Of a DNA stretch of 64,000 nt, positions 13,289 to 21,967 are shown one piece after another; the first letter of the stretch is position 1, and each line of letters opens with the position of its first letter. Below the pieces are notes generated by a model. That model did no database searches. It was given only the letters and a program-made list of their open reading frames with translations, and was not told the origin of the DNA. The DNA is taken from positions 75,001 through 139,000 of the forward strand of contig CAMZGS010000006.1 of the NCBI GenBank assembly GCA_947306475.1, in the 5' to 3' direction. This DNA comes from an uncultured Comamonas sp. Lineage in GTDB: Bacteria > Pseudomonadota > Gammaproteobacteria > Burkholderiales > Burkholderiaceae_C. The position numbers were made by a program, and so were the translations under genes.

Positions 13289-13384
13289 GCTCTATTTTAC
13301 GTAGCTTCTGGCGCTTTCCAGATAAAGCTTTCAGGTGAGTGGAGTATTGAAATCCACGCTGTATGAGCGCAACCAGCTCTGTTT

Positions 13385-15112
13385 TTAATAGTCCAGCTCC
13401 AGCCCCAGACCTGTGCCCGTGCCGACCACCTGACCGCTGCCATCGTGCACCAGGGGCAGGATCTGCACCTGGCGGGCGGGGGAGAAGGCGCTGAGCAGGC
13501 CGCTGGCATCCTGTACCTGGATGCGTACCTGCCAGGTGCCGGCGGGCAGGCCGCTGGCTGTCCACTGGGCGCGGTCGAGCCACAGGTCCAGCGCCGGGGT
13601 GTCGTCCTGCGCGTGCGCCAGGGCCTGCAGGTGGTAGCGCTGACCGGCAGCGTCGGGCCAGTACAGGGTACTGATGCCGTGGTGGCTCTGCACCTGCAGA
13701 TCGTCGGCGCCGGGGGCTTTGGGCGGGGTGGCCAGCGTCAATCCCAGAGGGGGTAGATAGGGGCCTTGGTCACGCACGCCATCCACCCAGCGTACGCTGG
13801 CCGTGCGCCAGGCGTAGCGCCCGGGAGGCAGGGCCGCCACATCCAGGCGGCATTCGCGGCTGTCCTGTGCCTGGAGTGCAGGTTGCTGGAAGTCGGCGCT
13901 GGCAGGCATTTGCCCATCGGTCAGGGGGGCGATTTGCAGTACGTAGGCCTGCGCATCGGCCACAGGCGTGCACAGCAGCTCGGTGGCGCCAGCGCTGCTG
14001 ACGGCGTCAGGAGCGGGCGCCTGCGGCAGGGGGGCAACGGGGTGGGCCTTGACGCGCAGCGGCGCCAGGGCCTTGCGGCCGGCAATGCCCAGTTCGTCCA
14101 CCGCGCGCAGTTGCACCCAGTATTGCCCATCCGGCACGGCGGCAAAGCGGGCGTTGGTCCCCTGGACCAGGGCCGTGCGCAGCACCTGGGCACCATCCTG
14201 GTCGGCCATCACCTGCACGCGGTAGGCCTGGGCGCCTGCCACGGCAGGCAGGGGCAGGTTCAGCCACTGGGCGTCTTCGCTCAGGCGGGGCAGATCCTGG
14301 GTGGGGGGAGGGGGCAGCAGTCGGGTGGGGGCGCTGGCCTGACCGTCGGTGCGCACGGCCATGCCATAGCCGGCGGCCAGGGGGCGGGCCGTGTCCGGAT
14401 GCTGGCGCGCACCCATGACCACTCGGCCGCGTTCCACGGCCGCCGCTGTGCCCTGGGCGCTGGCCTGCACCTCAAAGCGCGTGCCGCGCACGCTGGTGGC
14501 GGCCACGGGGGTGAGCACGTCCAGCGTACGGGTAGCGTCGCGCCGGCCGGGAACATCGACTTCCACACCGCCTTGCTGCAGTTCCAGAACCGATTGCAGG
14601 CTACCGGCCCGGCCCCGGCGGCGCAGCTGGCGCAGCGTCAGTTCGGAGTTGGCCTGCACGCGCACGGACGAGCCGTCGGCTAGGCGCACGGTGACGAAGG
14701 CATCCGGGTCCAGCTGCAGCTGGTCGCCTTCCTGCAGAACCTGGCCACGCTCCACGCCCTTGCTGCTGTCGCCACTGCGGCTGATGGTGGCACGCCCTTG
14801 CACGTAGTCCACGCTGGCGCTGGCGCTGCGCAGCAGGTTCATGGGAATTTCCAGCACATTGCCCGGGGGCAGGCGCAGGGGATCGATGTTGTGGTTGTGT
14901 ACCTGCAGCTGCCGCCACAGGCTGGCATCGCCCAGGTAGCGCCGGGCCAGCTGCTCCAGCGTATCGCCCACGCGGATGCGGTGCTCCAGTGTGGGCAGCT
15001 GAGCAGGTGCAGCCTCCTGGGCCTGCGCGCCCAGTCCCAGCATCATGCAGGCCAGGATGCAGGCGCCACGCACCAGGGGATGGCGGGAGGGGATAGGGGC
15101 AGTGGTAGGCAT
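13385..15112 (-). CDS. LysM and FecR domain periplasmic protein
   Basis: An exported protein of about 575 residues. The signal peptide ends near GLGAQAQ (32). Residues 43-90 are a LysM peptidoglycan-binding module (HRIRVGDTLEQLARRYLGD), followed by a FecR domain (about 103-215, including VTVRLADGSSVRVQANSEL and TSVRGTRFEVQ). The rest contains two or three fibronectin-like beta repeats, judged from recurring patterns such as YWVQLRAVDELG and YAWRTASVRW. ATG at 15112 has AGAGG upstream and gives a clean signal peptide. Position between a response regulator and a CHASE2 kinase suggests a cell-wall-bound accessory of that sensor. There is no ECF sigma factor nearby, unlike classical FecR. Confidence 0.9.
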   Translation of the reverse strand: MPTTAPIPSRHPLVRGACILACMMLGLGAQAQEAAPAQLPTLEHRIRVGDTLEQLARRYLGDASLWRQLQVHNHNIDPLRLPPGNVLEIPMNLLRSASASVDYVQGRATISRSGDSSKGVERGQVLQEGDQLQLDPDAFVTVRLADGSSVRVQANSELTLRQLRRRGRAGSLQSVLELQQGGVEVDVPGRRDATRTLDVLTPVAATSVRGTRFEVQASAQGTAAAVERGRVVMGARQHPDTARPLAAGYGMAVRTDGQASAPTRLLPPPPTQDLPRLSEDAQWLNLPLPAVAGAQAYRVQVMADQDGAQVLRTALVQGTNARFAAVPDGQYWVQLRAVDELGIAGRKALAPLRVKAHPVAPLPQAPAPDAVSSAGATELLCTPVADAQAYVLQIAPLTDGQMPASADFQQPALQAQDSRECRLDVAALPPGRYAWRTASVRWVDGVRDQGPYLPPLGLTLATPPKAPGADDLQVQSHHGISTLYWPDAAGQRYHLQALAHAQDDTPALDLWLDRAQWTASGLPAGTWQVRIQVQDASGLLSAFSPARQVQILPLVHDGSGQVVGTGTGLGLELDY

Positions 15113-15170
15113 CGGCAGCCTCTTCTCTTCTGATTGTGTGGCAACGGGTGACCTGCAGGGGCCGCTGGAC

Positions 15171-15857
15171 TCAGGTCGTGGGCGCATCCAGCCGGTAGCC
15201 CAGGCCGTACACGGCAAGTATGGCGTATGCGCCGCCCGGGCGCAGTTGCAGTTGCTGGCGCAGGCGCGAGATGTGCGTATCCAGCGTGCGCGAGAGCACT
15301 TCGGCATTCTGTCCCCAGACGGACTCGCGCAGATGATCGCGCGAGAGCAGCCGCCCGGCGTTTTGGAACAGCAGCAGCGCCAGGGCGAATTCCCGGTGCG
15401 TCAGGGAGACCGTCTGGCCGTTGAATTGCACGCTCAGGCTGGTGCGGTCAAAGGTGTAGTCGCCAAACTGCTGCACATCGTCGGTGCTGACCGGGTAGGC
15501 CCGGCGCAGCAAGGCGGTGATGCGCGCCTTGAGCTCGGCCACGCGCAGCGGCTTGACCATGTAGTCGTCGGCACCGCGGGTCAGGCCGTGCACGATGTCG
15601 GCCTCCTCGCTGCGCAGGGTGACGATGAGGATCGGCAGCTCCAGCTGCAGCTCCTGACGCACCCAGGTGGCAATGTTGGGTCCGCTGGTGTCGGGCAGTT
15701 CCCAGTCCAGGATGAGCAGGTCGAAGCTTTCGCGACGCAGGCTTTTTTGCAGCGCAGCCCCCGTGGGATAGCCCTGGCAGGTGTGTCCCATGGCGGCGAC
15801 TACCTGGCTGATCATCTCCAGCTGCTGGGGATCGTCCTCCAGTATGGCAATACGCAT
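15171..15857 (-). CDS. OmpR/PhoB-family response regulator
   Basis: A 228-residue two-component regulator. The receiver domain has acidic pocket E7/D8/D9, phospho-acceptor D51 (LILDWELPDT), the switch threonine in VTLRSEE, and K102 in YMVKPLRV. The C-terminal winged helix (about 128-225) includes LTHREFALALLLFQNAGRL and TLDTHISRLRQQL, ending AVYGLGYRLDAPT. It is first in the set with the LysM-FecR protein and the CHASE2 kinase, and is presumably phosphorylated by that kinase. Target genes are not indicated. Confidence 0.95.
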   Translation of the reverse strand: MRIAILEDDPQQLEMISQVVAAMGHTCQGYPTGAALQKSLRRESFDLLILDWELPDTSGPNIATWVRQELQLELPILIVTLRSEEADIVHGLTRGADDYMVKPLRVAELKARITALLRRAYPVSTDDVQQFGDYTFDRTSLSVQFNGQTVSLTHREFALALLLFQNAGRLLSRDHLRESVWGQNAEVLSRTLDTHISRLRQQLQLRPGGAYAILAVYGLGYRLDAPTT

Positions 15858-15890
15858 GATGATCTCCTGTGTGGTTCCAACTTGTGGTGC

Positions 15891-17198
15891 TCAGGACTGG
15901 GCAGCATCCATGAGTTGCTGCAATGCCTGCTGGATGTCTGCCTGCTCGACGCCTTCAAGCGGCTGCAATTGCGCTTGCAGGGCAGGCAGTGCCTGGGTAC
16001 CCTGTGAGCGCAATTGTGCAATGCACTGACCGGCCTGCTGGGGCGACGGCAGCCCGGTGCTTTGCAGCAGCAGCCGGCCCTGGGCATCGACCAGTTTGAA
16101 ATAGAACAGACCATCGCGATCGCGGTACTGCTTGAAGCTGGGTAGCGCCACCCTGGCTGCCTTGCCGGAGGTGTTGCCGGCGCTGGCTTGATCGACCAGG
16201 CTGCGCAGGCCCACGGCGCTGCGCAGGCGTGCCAGCAGGGGCGTGGCCAGGGCACGGGCGCGTCTGGCACCGGCCTGCAGCACGGCCTCGACCTTTTCGG
16301 GGTGGGCCATCAGGTCTTCGTAGCGCGCGCGCATCGGGGCGATTTCGCGGTCGATGCACTCAAACAGCTTCTGCTTGGCTTCGCCCCAGGCGATGCCATC
16401 GGCATAGGCCTGGCGCATGGCCTCGGTTTCTTCGGGTGTGGCAAAGGCCTGGTAGAGCTGGAACAGGGCCGAGCCTTCCACCTCCTTGGGCTCGCCGGGG
16501 GCGCGCGAGTCGGTGACGATGGTGTTGATCAGCTTTTGCAGCTGCGCCCGGGGGGCAAACAGCGGGATGGTGTTGTCGTAGCTCTTGCTCATCTTGCGCC
16601 CATCCAGGCCTGCCAGCGTGGCCACGCTTTCCTCCACCACCGCTTCGGGCAGGGTGAAGTGCTCGCCATACAGGTGGTTGAAGCTGGAGGCAATGTCGCG
16701 CGCCATCTCGATGTGCTGGATCTGGTCGCGGCCCACGGGCACCTTGTGGGCGTTGAAGATCAGGATGTCGGCGGCCATCAACACCGGGTACATGAACAGA
16801 CCCGCGCTGATGCCGTCGTCGCTGTCGCGCCCGGCCTCATGGTTCTTGTCCTGGGCAGCCTTGTAGGCGTGGGCGCGGTTGAGCAGGCCCTTGCCGGTGA
16901 CGCAGGTCAGAAACCAGGTCAGCTCGGGGATTTCAGGGATGTCGGACTGGCGGTAGAACACCACGCGCTCGGGGTCCAGGCCGCAGGCCAGCCAGGTGGC
17001 GGCAATCTCCAGGGTCGAGCGGTGCACGCGCGCCGGGTCCTGGCACTTGATGAGGGCGTGGTAGTCGGCCAGGAAGTAGAAGTTCTCCACCCCTGGCGTG
17101 TGTGTGGCGGCCAGGGCCGGGCGCATCATGCCGGCGTAGTTACCCAGGTGCGGGGTGCCAGAGGGGGTGATACCGGTCAGGAATCGGGTGGTTGCCAT
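15891..17198 (-). CDS. trpS: Tryptophanyl-tRNA synthetase with C-terminal YegP-like domain
   Basis: Class I aminoacyl-tRNA synthetase charging tRNA-Trp. The HIGH-type motif is SGTPHLGNY (13-21) and KMSKS is at 202-206 in GRKMSKSYDN. The catalytic and anticodon-binding parts end near residue 335, the usual length. About 100 further residues follow. Within them, 353-400 (SFKQYRDRDGLFYFKLVDAQ, then GRLLLQSTGLPS and GQCIAQL) match the pattern of DUF1508/YegP modules. The role of this appendage is unknown; it could help bind tRNA. The gene lies 25 bases after the M50 protease gene and is probably cotranscribed with it. Confidence 0.96.
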   Translation of the reverse strand: MATTRFLTGITPSGTPHLGNYAGMMRPALAATHTPGVENFYFLADYHALIKCQDPARVHRSTLEIAATWLACGLDPERVVFYRQSDIPEIPELTWFLTCVTGKGLLNRAHAYKAAQDKNHEAGRDSDDGISAGLFMYPVLMAADILIFNAHKVPVGRDQIQHIEMARDIASSFNHLYGEHFTLPEAVVEESVATLAGLDGRKMSKSYDNTIPLFAPRAQLQKLINTIVTDSRAPGEPKEVEGSALFQLYQAFATPEETEAMRQAYADGIAWGEAKQKLFECIDREIAPMRARYEDLMAHPEKVEAVLQAGARRARALATPLLARLRSAVGLRSLVDQASAGNTSGKAARVALPSFKQYRDRDGLFYFKLVDAQGRLLLQSTGLPSPQQAGQCIAQLRSQGTQALPALQAQLQPLEGVEQADIQQALQQLMDAAQS

Positions 17199-17223
17199 GG
17201 TGTCGGGTGCAATAGGGTGGTTG

Positions 17224-17892
17224 TTAACTGAAGAGAAGCATCAGAGGGCGCAGCAGCAGGGCGATGAATTCGTGCGAGATCTGCATCAACGGCCGCAGCC
17301 AGTAGCTGCTGACAATGCCTGAGATGACCAGCGCCATGACGATGAAGAAACCGTAAGGCTCCACGCGCGAGATCTGGTAGGCCGCACGGTAGGGCAGCAG
17401 TCCCACCAGAATGCGCCCACCGTCCAGCGGCGGCAGCGGAAACAGGTTGAAGGCCCACATGACCAAGTTCACCAGCACCCCGGCGCGTGCCATCTCCACA
17501 AAGAAGCGCTCCTCCACGCCCAGTCCCAGCAGCACGATGAACAGTGCCAGCCACAACAGCGCCTGCAGCAGGTTGGACAGCGGTCCGGCCAGTGCCACCC
17601 AGATCATGTCGCGCTTGGGGTGGCGCAGGTTGCCGAAGTTGACGGGCACCGGCTTGGCGTAGCCAAACAGGAAGGCGCCGGACGTGGCGAAGTACAGCAG
17701 CAGCGGCATCAGGATGGTGCCCACGGGATCGATGTGCTTGATCGGGTTGAGCGTGATGCGCCCCAGCATGCTGGCCGTGTGGTCGCCGAAATAGCGCGCG
17801 GCATAGCCATGCGCAGCCTCATGCACGGTGATGGAGAACAGCACCGGCAAGGCAAATACAAGAACGGTTTGTATCAATTGAGCGATATCCAC
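17224..17892 (-). CDS. Site-2 protease family (M50) membrane metalloprotease
   Basis: A compact 222-residue intramembrane metalloprotease with five to six helices. The zinc ligands are HEAAH (24-28) and the third ligand lies in NLFPLPPLDGGR (D157). There is no PDZ domain, so it belongs to the small YwhC/Rip-like group rather than RseP. The substrate is unknown. It is followed by trpS and preceded by yciO on the same strand; this order is frequent in betaproteobacteria. Confidence 0.93.
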   Translation of the reverse strand: MDIAQLIQTVLVFALPVLFSITVHEAAHGYAARYFGDHTASMLGRITLNPIKHIDPVGTILMPLLLYFATSGAFLFGYAKPVPVNFGNLRHPKRDMIWVALAGPLSNLLQALLWLALFIVLLGLGVEERFFVEMARAGVLVNLVMWAFNLFPLPPLDGGRILVGLLPYRAAYQISRVEPYGFFIVMALVISGIVSSYWLRPLMQISHEFIALLLRPLMLLFS

Positions 17893-18024
17893 AGGAAACC
17901 AATTCTGTCAGAGTCTGCCGCCCGCCTGCGGGCTGCCGCGCAGTAGAGCGAAAAAATAAGAGTGAAAGCGGCCAAAGCCCTTATGGACAGGGCGTGGCAA
18001 GCTATTCTTTTGATATCTTAAGGC

Positions 18025-18660
18025 TTACAGCCCAAGGGGTTGGAGGCTGCCTCGACCCTGACGCACCACCACGGGGGTGCCGTTGTTCACCATGGTGGTC
18101 AGATCCAGCACGGTGGTTGCCTCCAGCGGGCAGGCACCGGCATCGACGATGCCCTCCACCTGACGCTCCAGGTGTTCGCGGATTTCCTCGGGGTCGTTCA
18201 GGGGTTCGTCCTGCTCGGGCAGGATCAGGGTGGTGGCCAGCAAGGGGGCGCCCATCAGCTCCAGCAGCATCTGTGTGCATTTGTGGCTGGGCACGCGCAG
18301 GCCGATGGTTTTGCGCGAGGGGTGGCTCACGCGCCGGGGCACTTCCCGCGTGGCATCCAGAATGAAGGTGTAGGGGCCGGGGGTGGCCAGCTTCATCAGG
18401 CGAAACTGGCGGTTGTCCACGGTGGCGTAGTTGGCCAGCTCGGACAGGTCGCGGCACAGCAGTGTCAGATGGTGCTTGTCGGTCACGCCGCGGATGCGGC
18501 GCAGGCGCTCCACGGCATCGCGGTCATCAAGCTGGCACACCAGGGCGTAGCTGGAGTCGGTGGGAATGGCCAGCACGCCGCCTTTTTGCAGCAGAAGCAC
18601 GGCTTGTTTGAGCAGGCGCGGCTGGGGGTTATCGGGGTGAATCTCGAAGTATTGGGCCAT
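18025..18660 (-). CDS. yciO: YciO-like Sua5/YrdC family protein
   Basis: A 211-residue protein of the family whose TsaC/Sua5 members make threonylcarbamoyl-AMP for tRNA t6A37. It has GGVLAIPTDSSYALVCQL with the conserved PTDS, KHHLTLLCRDLSELANYA, TPGPYTFIL and RKTIGLRVPSH. These features match YciO rather than TsaC, so its activity may be weaker or different. ATG at 18660 is directly before the conserved N-terminus MAQYFEIHPDNPQPR. It follows the PHP-domain gene, as yciO neighbours yciV in E. coli. Confidence 0.9.
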   Translation of the reverse strand: MAQYFEIHPDNPQPRLLKQAVLLLQKGGVLAIPTDSSYALVCQLDDRDAVERLRRIRGVTDKHHLTLLCRDLSELANYATVDNRQFRLMKLATPGPYTFILDATREVPRRVSHPSRKTIGLRVPSHKCTQMLLELMGAPLLATTLILPEQDEPLNDPEEIREHLERQVEGIVDAGACPLEATTVLDLTTMVNNGTPVVVRQGRGSLQPLGL

Positions 18661-18781
18661 GGAGCAATCTTGAGGAGCGCAGAAGCACGCTCCAAAATTC
18701 GCCATTGTCGTGGAGTTGCCCCTGCTATGCAGACAAACCTGTGGATAGTGAAGTGCCATGCCTGATGGGCTGGGTGGGACT

Positions 18782-19642
18782 TCATGCCGCAATGTGCTGT
18801 TCCAGCAACGACCACACCGGCTGCAGCCTGCCCGGCAGCGCGGGCACCTGTCCCAGGCTGTGGCGCGACTCCTGCGGGCTGTGAAAGTCGCTGCCGCAGG
18901 AAGCCGCCCAGCCGCGCTGCTGTGCCACGGCAGCATAGTGCTGCACCTGACTGGGGCTGTGCGTGCTGGTGGCCACTTCCAGGGCCTGACCGCCAGCTGC
19001 GCCAAAGGCATCGAAGAGTGCCGTCTCCTGCTGTGGCGTGAGCCGGTAGCGCCCCGGGTGGGCCAGCACCGCAATGCCGCCGGCTGCACGGATATGGGCC
19101 ACGACCTGCGTCAGGCTGGTCCACTGCGGGGGTACGTAGCCGGGGTTGCCGGCGCTCAGGTAGTGGCGAAACACCTCGGCCACGCTGCGGCAGCGTCCGC
19201 ACTCCACCAGGTAGCGCGCAAAGTGCGTGCGTGAGAGCAGATCCGGATGCGTCACATGGCGCAGCGCGCCCGCATAGCTGTCGGGAATGCCCAGCGCATC
19301 CAGCTGCTGCGCCATGGCGCGTGCGCGGGGCTGACGGCTGGCGCGGTGCGCCTGCAACATCTGCTGTAGTGGCGCGTGCTGGACATCCACCCCCAGCCCG
19401 ACGATGTGGATGGTGCGTTCGGCCCAGGTGGCAGATACCTCCACGCCACTGACCCAGGCAAGCCCCAACGCGCAGGCTGCGGCGCGTGCTGCCGCCTGCC
19501 CGGCCAGGGCGTCGTGGTCGGTCAGCGCCCACAGATCCACCTCGGCAGCGTGGGCGTGGTGTGCCAGTTCTGTAGGGGGCAGGGTGCCGTCGGAGCAGGT
19601 GGAATGGCAGTGCAGATCGGGGCGGCAGTAGGCAGAAGGCAT
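18782..19642 (-). CDS. rnm: PHP-domain 5'-3' exoribonuclease (RNase AM / YciV-like)
   Basis: A 286-residue PHP phosphoesterase. The metal-binding motifs are DLHCHSTCSDG (10-20) and LTDHDALAGQ (40-49), with GVEVSA, GGIAVLAHPGRY and SCGSDFHSP further on. The E. coli homologue YciV (RNase AM, Rnm) trims 5' ends of rRNA and small RNA fragments. ATG at 19642 gives MPSAYCRPDLHCHS, placing the metal motif at the normal distance; the longer reading to 19753 adds a residue stretch not seen in the family. It is followed by yciO and lies divergent from the first chemoreceptor gene. Confidence 0.9.
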   Translation of the reverse strand: MPSAYCRPDLHCHSTCSDGTLPPTELAHHAHAAEVDLWALTDHDALAGQAAARAAACALGLAWVSGVEVSATWAERTIHIVGLGVDVQHAPLQQMLQAHRASRQPRARAMAQQLDALGIPDSYAGALRHVTHPDLLSRTHFARYLVECGRCRSVAEVFRHYLSAGNPGYVPPQWTSLTQVVAHIRAAGGIAVLAHPGRYRLTPQQETALFDAFGAAGGQALEVATSTHSPSQVQHYAAVAQQRGWAASCGSDFHSPQESRHSLGQVPALPGRLQPVWSLLEQHIAA

Positions 19643-19845
19643 GTGCGCAGCATGCCAGCATCGGGCAACACGCGCCAGGAACACGTTGCCTGACAACAAA
19701 AACCGCAGAAATGCAGGCACTACACGGGTATGTGGGCTGGAGGGGGTGGGCAAGCGGGTAAATTCGGCACTTTGTAAAAAAAGTACACACGTTCTAACAG
19801 GTAATGCTGCGTGTGCAAAAGGACGACAACCATCTGGGAGGAACG

Positions 19846-21657
19846 ATGCGTCTACAGAACATTTCCGTCGCCACCAAGCTGTGGGGCGTGGTTTTGGGCG
19901 GCATGGGAGTCATGCTGGCTCTGGCGACAGCGCTGCTGTTTTTTGCGGAACGCATGGACAGCGTGGCCGCCACACGCAGCGTCGCACTGGAGCAGCGCAT
20001 CGACCTGGCCGGACGCTGGAAGGCCTTGTCCGAACTGACCGTGGAGCGTGTGGTGGTTGGCGCCAGCACCACGGAGGTGGGGCTGATCGAGCAGATGAAC
20101 CAGCTCTCCAAGGAAGGTATTGCACGCATCAACGAACTGCAGAAGCAGGTGACAGAGATGGCCGAGACGCCGCAGGAGCGCGCCATACTGGCCAAGGTGG
20201 CTGCCGACCGCAACAAGGCGCTGGAAGCGGTGGCGGCCATCGCCGCAGCCCGCGAGCGCGGTGCCATGCTGGAGGCACTGAAGATTTCCCGTCAGCAGCT
20301 GCGTCCGGCCGTGGATGTGTACGTCAAGTCGCAGCAGGAACTGGTGCAGTTTCTGGAAGGCATGCGTGAGCAGGTGCGTGCCCAGGCGGCAGCAGAGCGC
20401 CTGCGGGCGTACTGGGTGGTGGGTGGAGTCTCCCTGGTGCTGGTGGTGATTGGCGTGGCTCTGGCAGGCATGATCGTGCGTTCCATCACCCAGCCTCTGG
20501 ATCGTGCCGTGGCCTTGGCCGACACCATTGCCGCCGGCGATCTGACCGTGCAGCTGCACGACGACCGGCGCGACGAGCTGGGCCACCTGCTGCGCAGCCT
20601 GAACACCATGACCGCCAGATTGCGCGAGGTCGTGGGCGAGGTGCGCTCGGGCGTGGAGTCGGTCTCGGCCGCAGCGCATGAGATTGCCAGCGGCAACCAC
20701 GACCTGTCGGCACGTACCGAGCAGACGGCTTCGAATTTGCAGGAAACTGCAGCCAGCATGGAGGAGCTGACCGCCACCGTCACGCAAAGTGCCGACACAG
20801 CCCGTCAGGCCAACCAGCTGGCCAGCACCGCCGCGCAGGCCGCTGAGCGGGGTGGTTCGGTGGTGGAACAGGTGGTGCACAGCATGCAGAACATCACCGA
20901 ATCGGGCCGCAAGATTGGCGACATCATCGGCGTGATCGATGGCATTGCCTTCCAGACCAACATCCTGGCGCTGAACGCGGCGGTGGAAGCGGCACGTGCC
21001 GGTGAGCAGGGCCGTGGCTTTGCTGTGGTGGCCTCGGAAGTGCGTTCGCTGGCGCAGCGCAGTGCCGAAGCGGCCAAGGAGATCAAGGCCTTGATCACCA
21101 CCAGCGTGCAGAACGTCGAAGCGGGCAGCCAGCAGGTGGAGCAGGCCGGCCAAAGCATGCAGGACATTGTCAGCAGCGTGCGCCGCGTCAGCGACCTGAT
21201 TGGCGAGATCACCGCTTCCAGCCTGGAGCAGCGCGACGGCATTGGCCAGGTGAACCAGGCGGTGGCCAATCTGGACCAGATGACGCAGCAGAACGCTGCC
21301 CTGGTGGAAGAAGCCAGCGCTGCTGCGGCTTCGATGAACGACCAGGCGCAGCGCCTGGCGCAGGTGGTGTCGGTCTTCAATGTGGGCAGCAGCGGCGTGG
21401 TGCGCTCGGCAGCGCCGGCCCAGCGCCCTGGCTCACCGGGGGCTGCGGCACGCGTGGGTGCAGCAGCCCAGTCTGCCGCCCAAGCTGCGCCCAAGGTGGT
21501 GTCGGCAGCGAGCAAGGCCCTGGCCGCCGGCAAGCCCGCGGCAGCCGCTCAAACTGCGTCTTCTGCGAAGGCATCGTCTGCCGCTTCGGCGGCAGCTCCC
21601 AAGCTGGCCTCGCCAGCAGCGAATGCCGGCGCAGAGGACGATTGGGAAGCTTTCTGA
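19846..21657 (+). CDS. Methyl-accepting chemotaxis protein 1
   Basis: A class I chemoreceptor of about 603 residues: TM1 (13-34), periplasmic four-helix ligand domain (35-188), TM2 (190-211), HAMP (212-265), then a methyl-accepting signalling domain with the hairpin tip [20 protein letters not shown]. The tail is Ala/Lys/Pro-rich and ends DDWEAF, a WExF docking peptide for CheR/CheB like NWETF of Tar. ATG at 19846 follows GGGAGG. Its signalling-domain DNA is nearly identical to that of the next gene and of the receptor at 47090. The ligand is unknown. Confidence 0.95.
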   Translation: MRLQNISVATKLWGVVLGGMGVMLALATALLFFAERMDSVAATRSVALEQRIDLAGRWKALSELTVERVVVGASTTEVGLIEQMNQLSKEGIARINELQKQVTEMAETPQERAILAKVAADRNKALEAVAAIAAARERGAMLEALKISRQQLRPAVDVYVKSQQELVQFLEGMREQVRAQAAAERLRAYWVVGGVSLVLVVIGVALAGMIVRSITQPLDRAVALADTIAAGDLTVQLHDDRRDELGHLLRSLNTMTARLREVVGEVRSGVESVSAAAHEIASGNHDLSARTEQTASNLQETAASMEELTATVTQSADTARQANQLASTAAQAAERGGSVVEQVVHSMQNITESGRKIGDIIGVIDGIAFQTNILALNAAVEAARAGEQGRGFAVVASEVRSLAQRSAEAAKEIKALITTSVQNVEAGSQQVEQAGQSMQDIVSSVRRVSDLIGEITASSLEQRDGIGQVNQAVANLDQMTQQNAALVEEASAAAASMNDQAQRLAQVVSVFNVGSSGVVRSAAPAQRPGSPGAAARVGAAAQSAAQAAPKVVSAASKALAAGKPAAAAQTASSAKASSAASAAAPKLASPAANAGAEDDWEAF

Positions 21658-21967
21658 GCGAACGGAACGGCACGCAGTCTGGATGGGGCCGGGCTGCCCT
21701 GCGCAATTCAGAACCGCTGCATGCATGGGCACGCAGCGGTTTTTTCATGTGTTGCCCGTATGTCGGAGCGTTGCATCCAGCACGTATTTCTGTTGAATGC
21801 AGTATTTTTATGTAACCATGCGTGAAGATGACTTAAGCTTGAGAAAAAAATGATCGTGCAGCTGTGCGCGTACCACATGGCATGGGGGAGGGTCGCTGGG
21901 GTCCGGGAGCTGGAGCTCCACAGCGACGGGAGACAGGTGTATTCAACCGAATGGGAAGGCCGTTTCT
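21658..21967. other. Spacer between tandem chemoreceptor genes
   Basis: About 310 bases. The first part carries the terminator at 21712-21745. The remainder, AT-richer near 21785-21850, probably holds the promoter of the second receptor gene; I could not identify a convincing sigma-70 or sigma-28 promoter by eye. No gene is evident. Confidence 0.4.
21712..21745 (+). terminator. Rho-independent terminator after chemoreceptor 1
   Basis: Arms AACCGCTGC / GCAGCGGTT with a 12-base loop and a run of six T residues. Confidence 0.92.

Noticed and set aside
21836-21864. Sigma-28 promoter before chemoreceptor 2 (TTAAGCTT, 11-base spacer)
   Set aside because: The -35 match is good but the -10 position reads GATCGTGC, matching GCCGATAA at only two bases.
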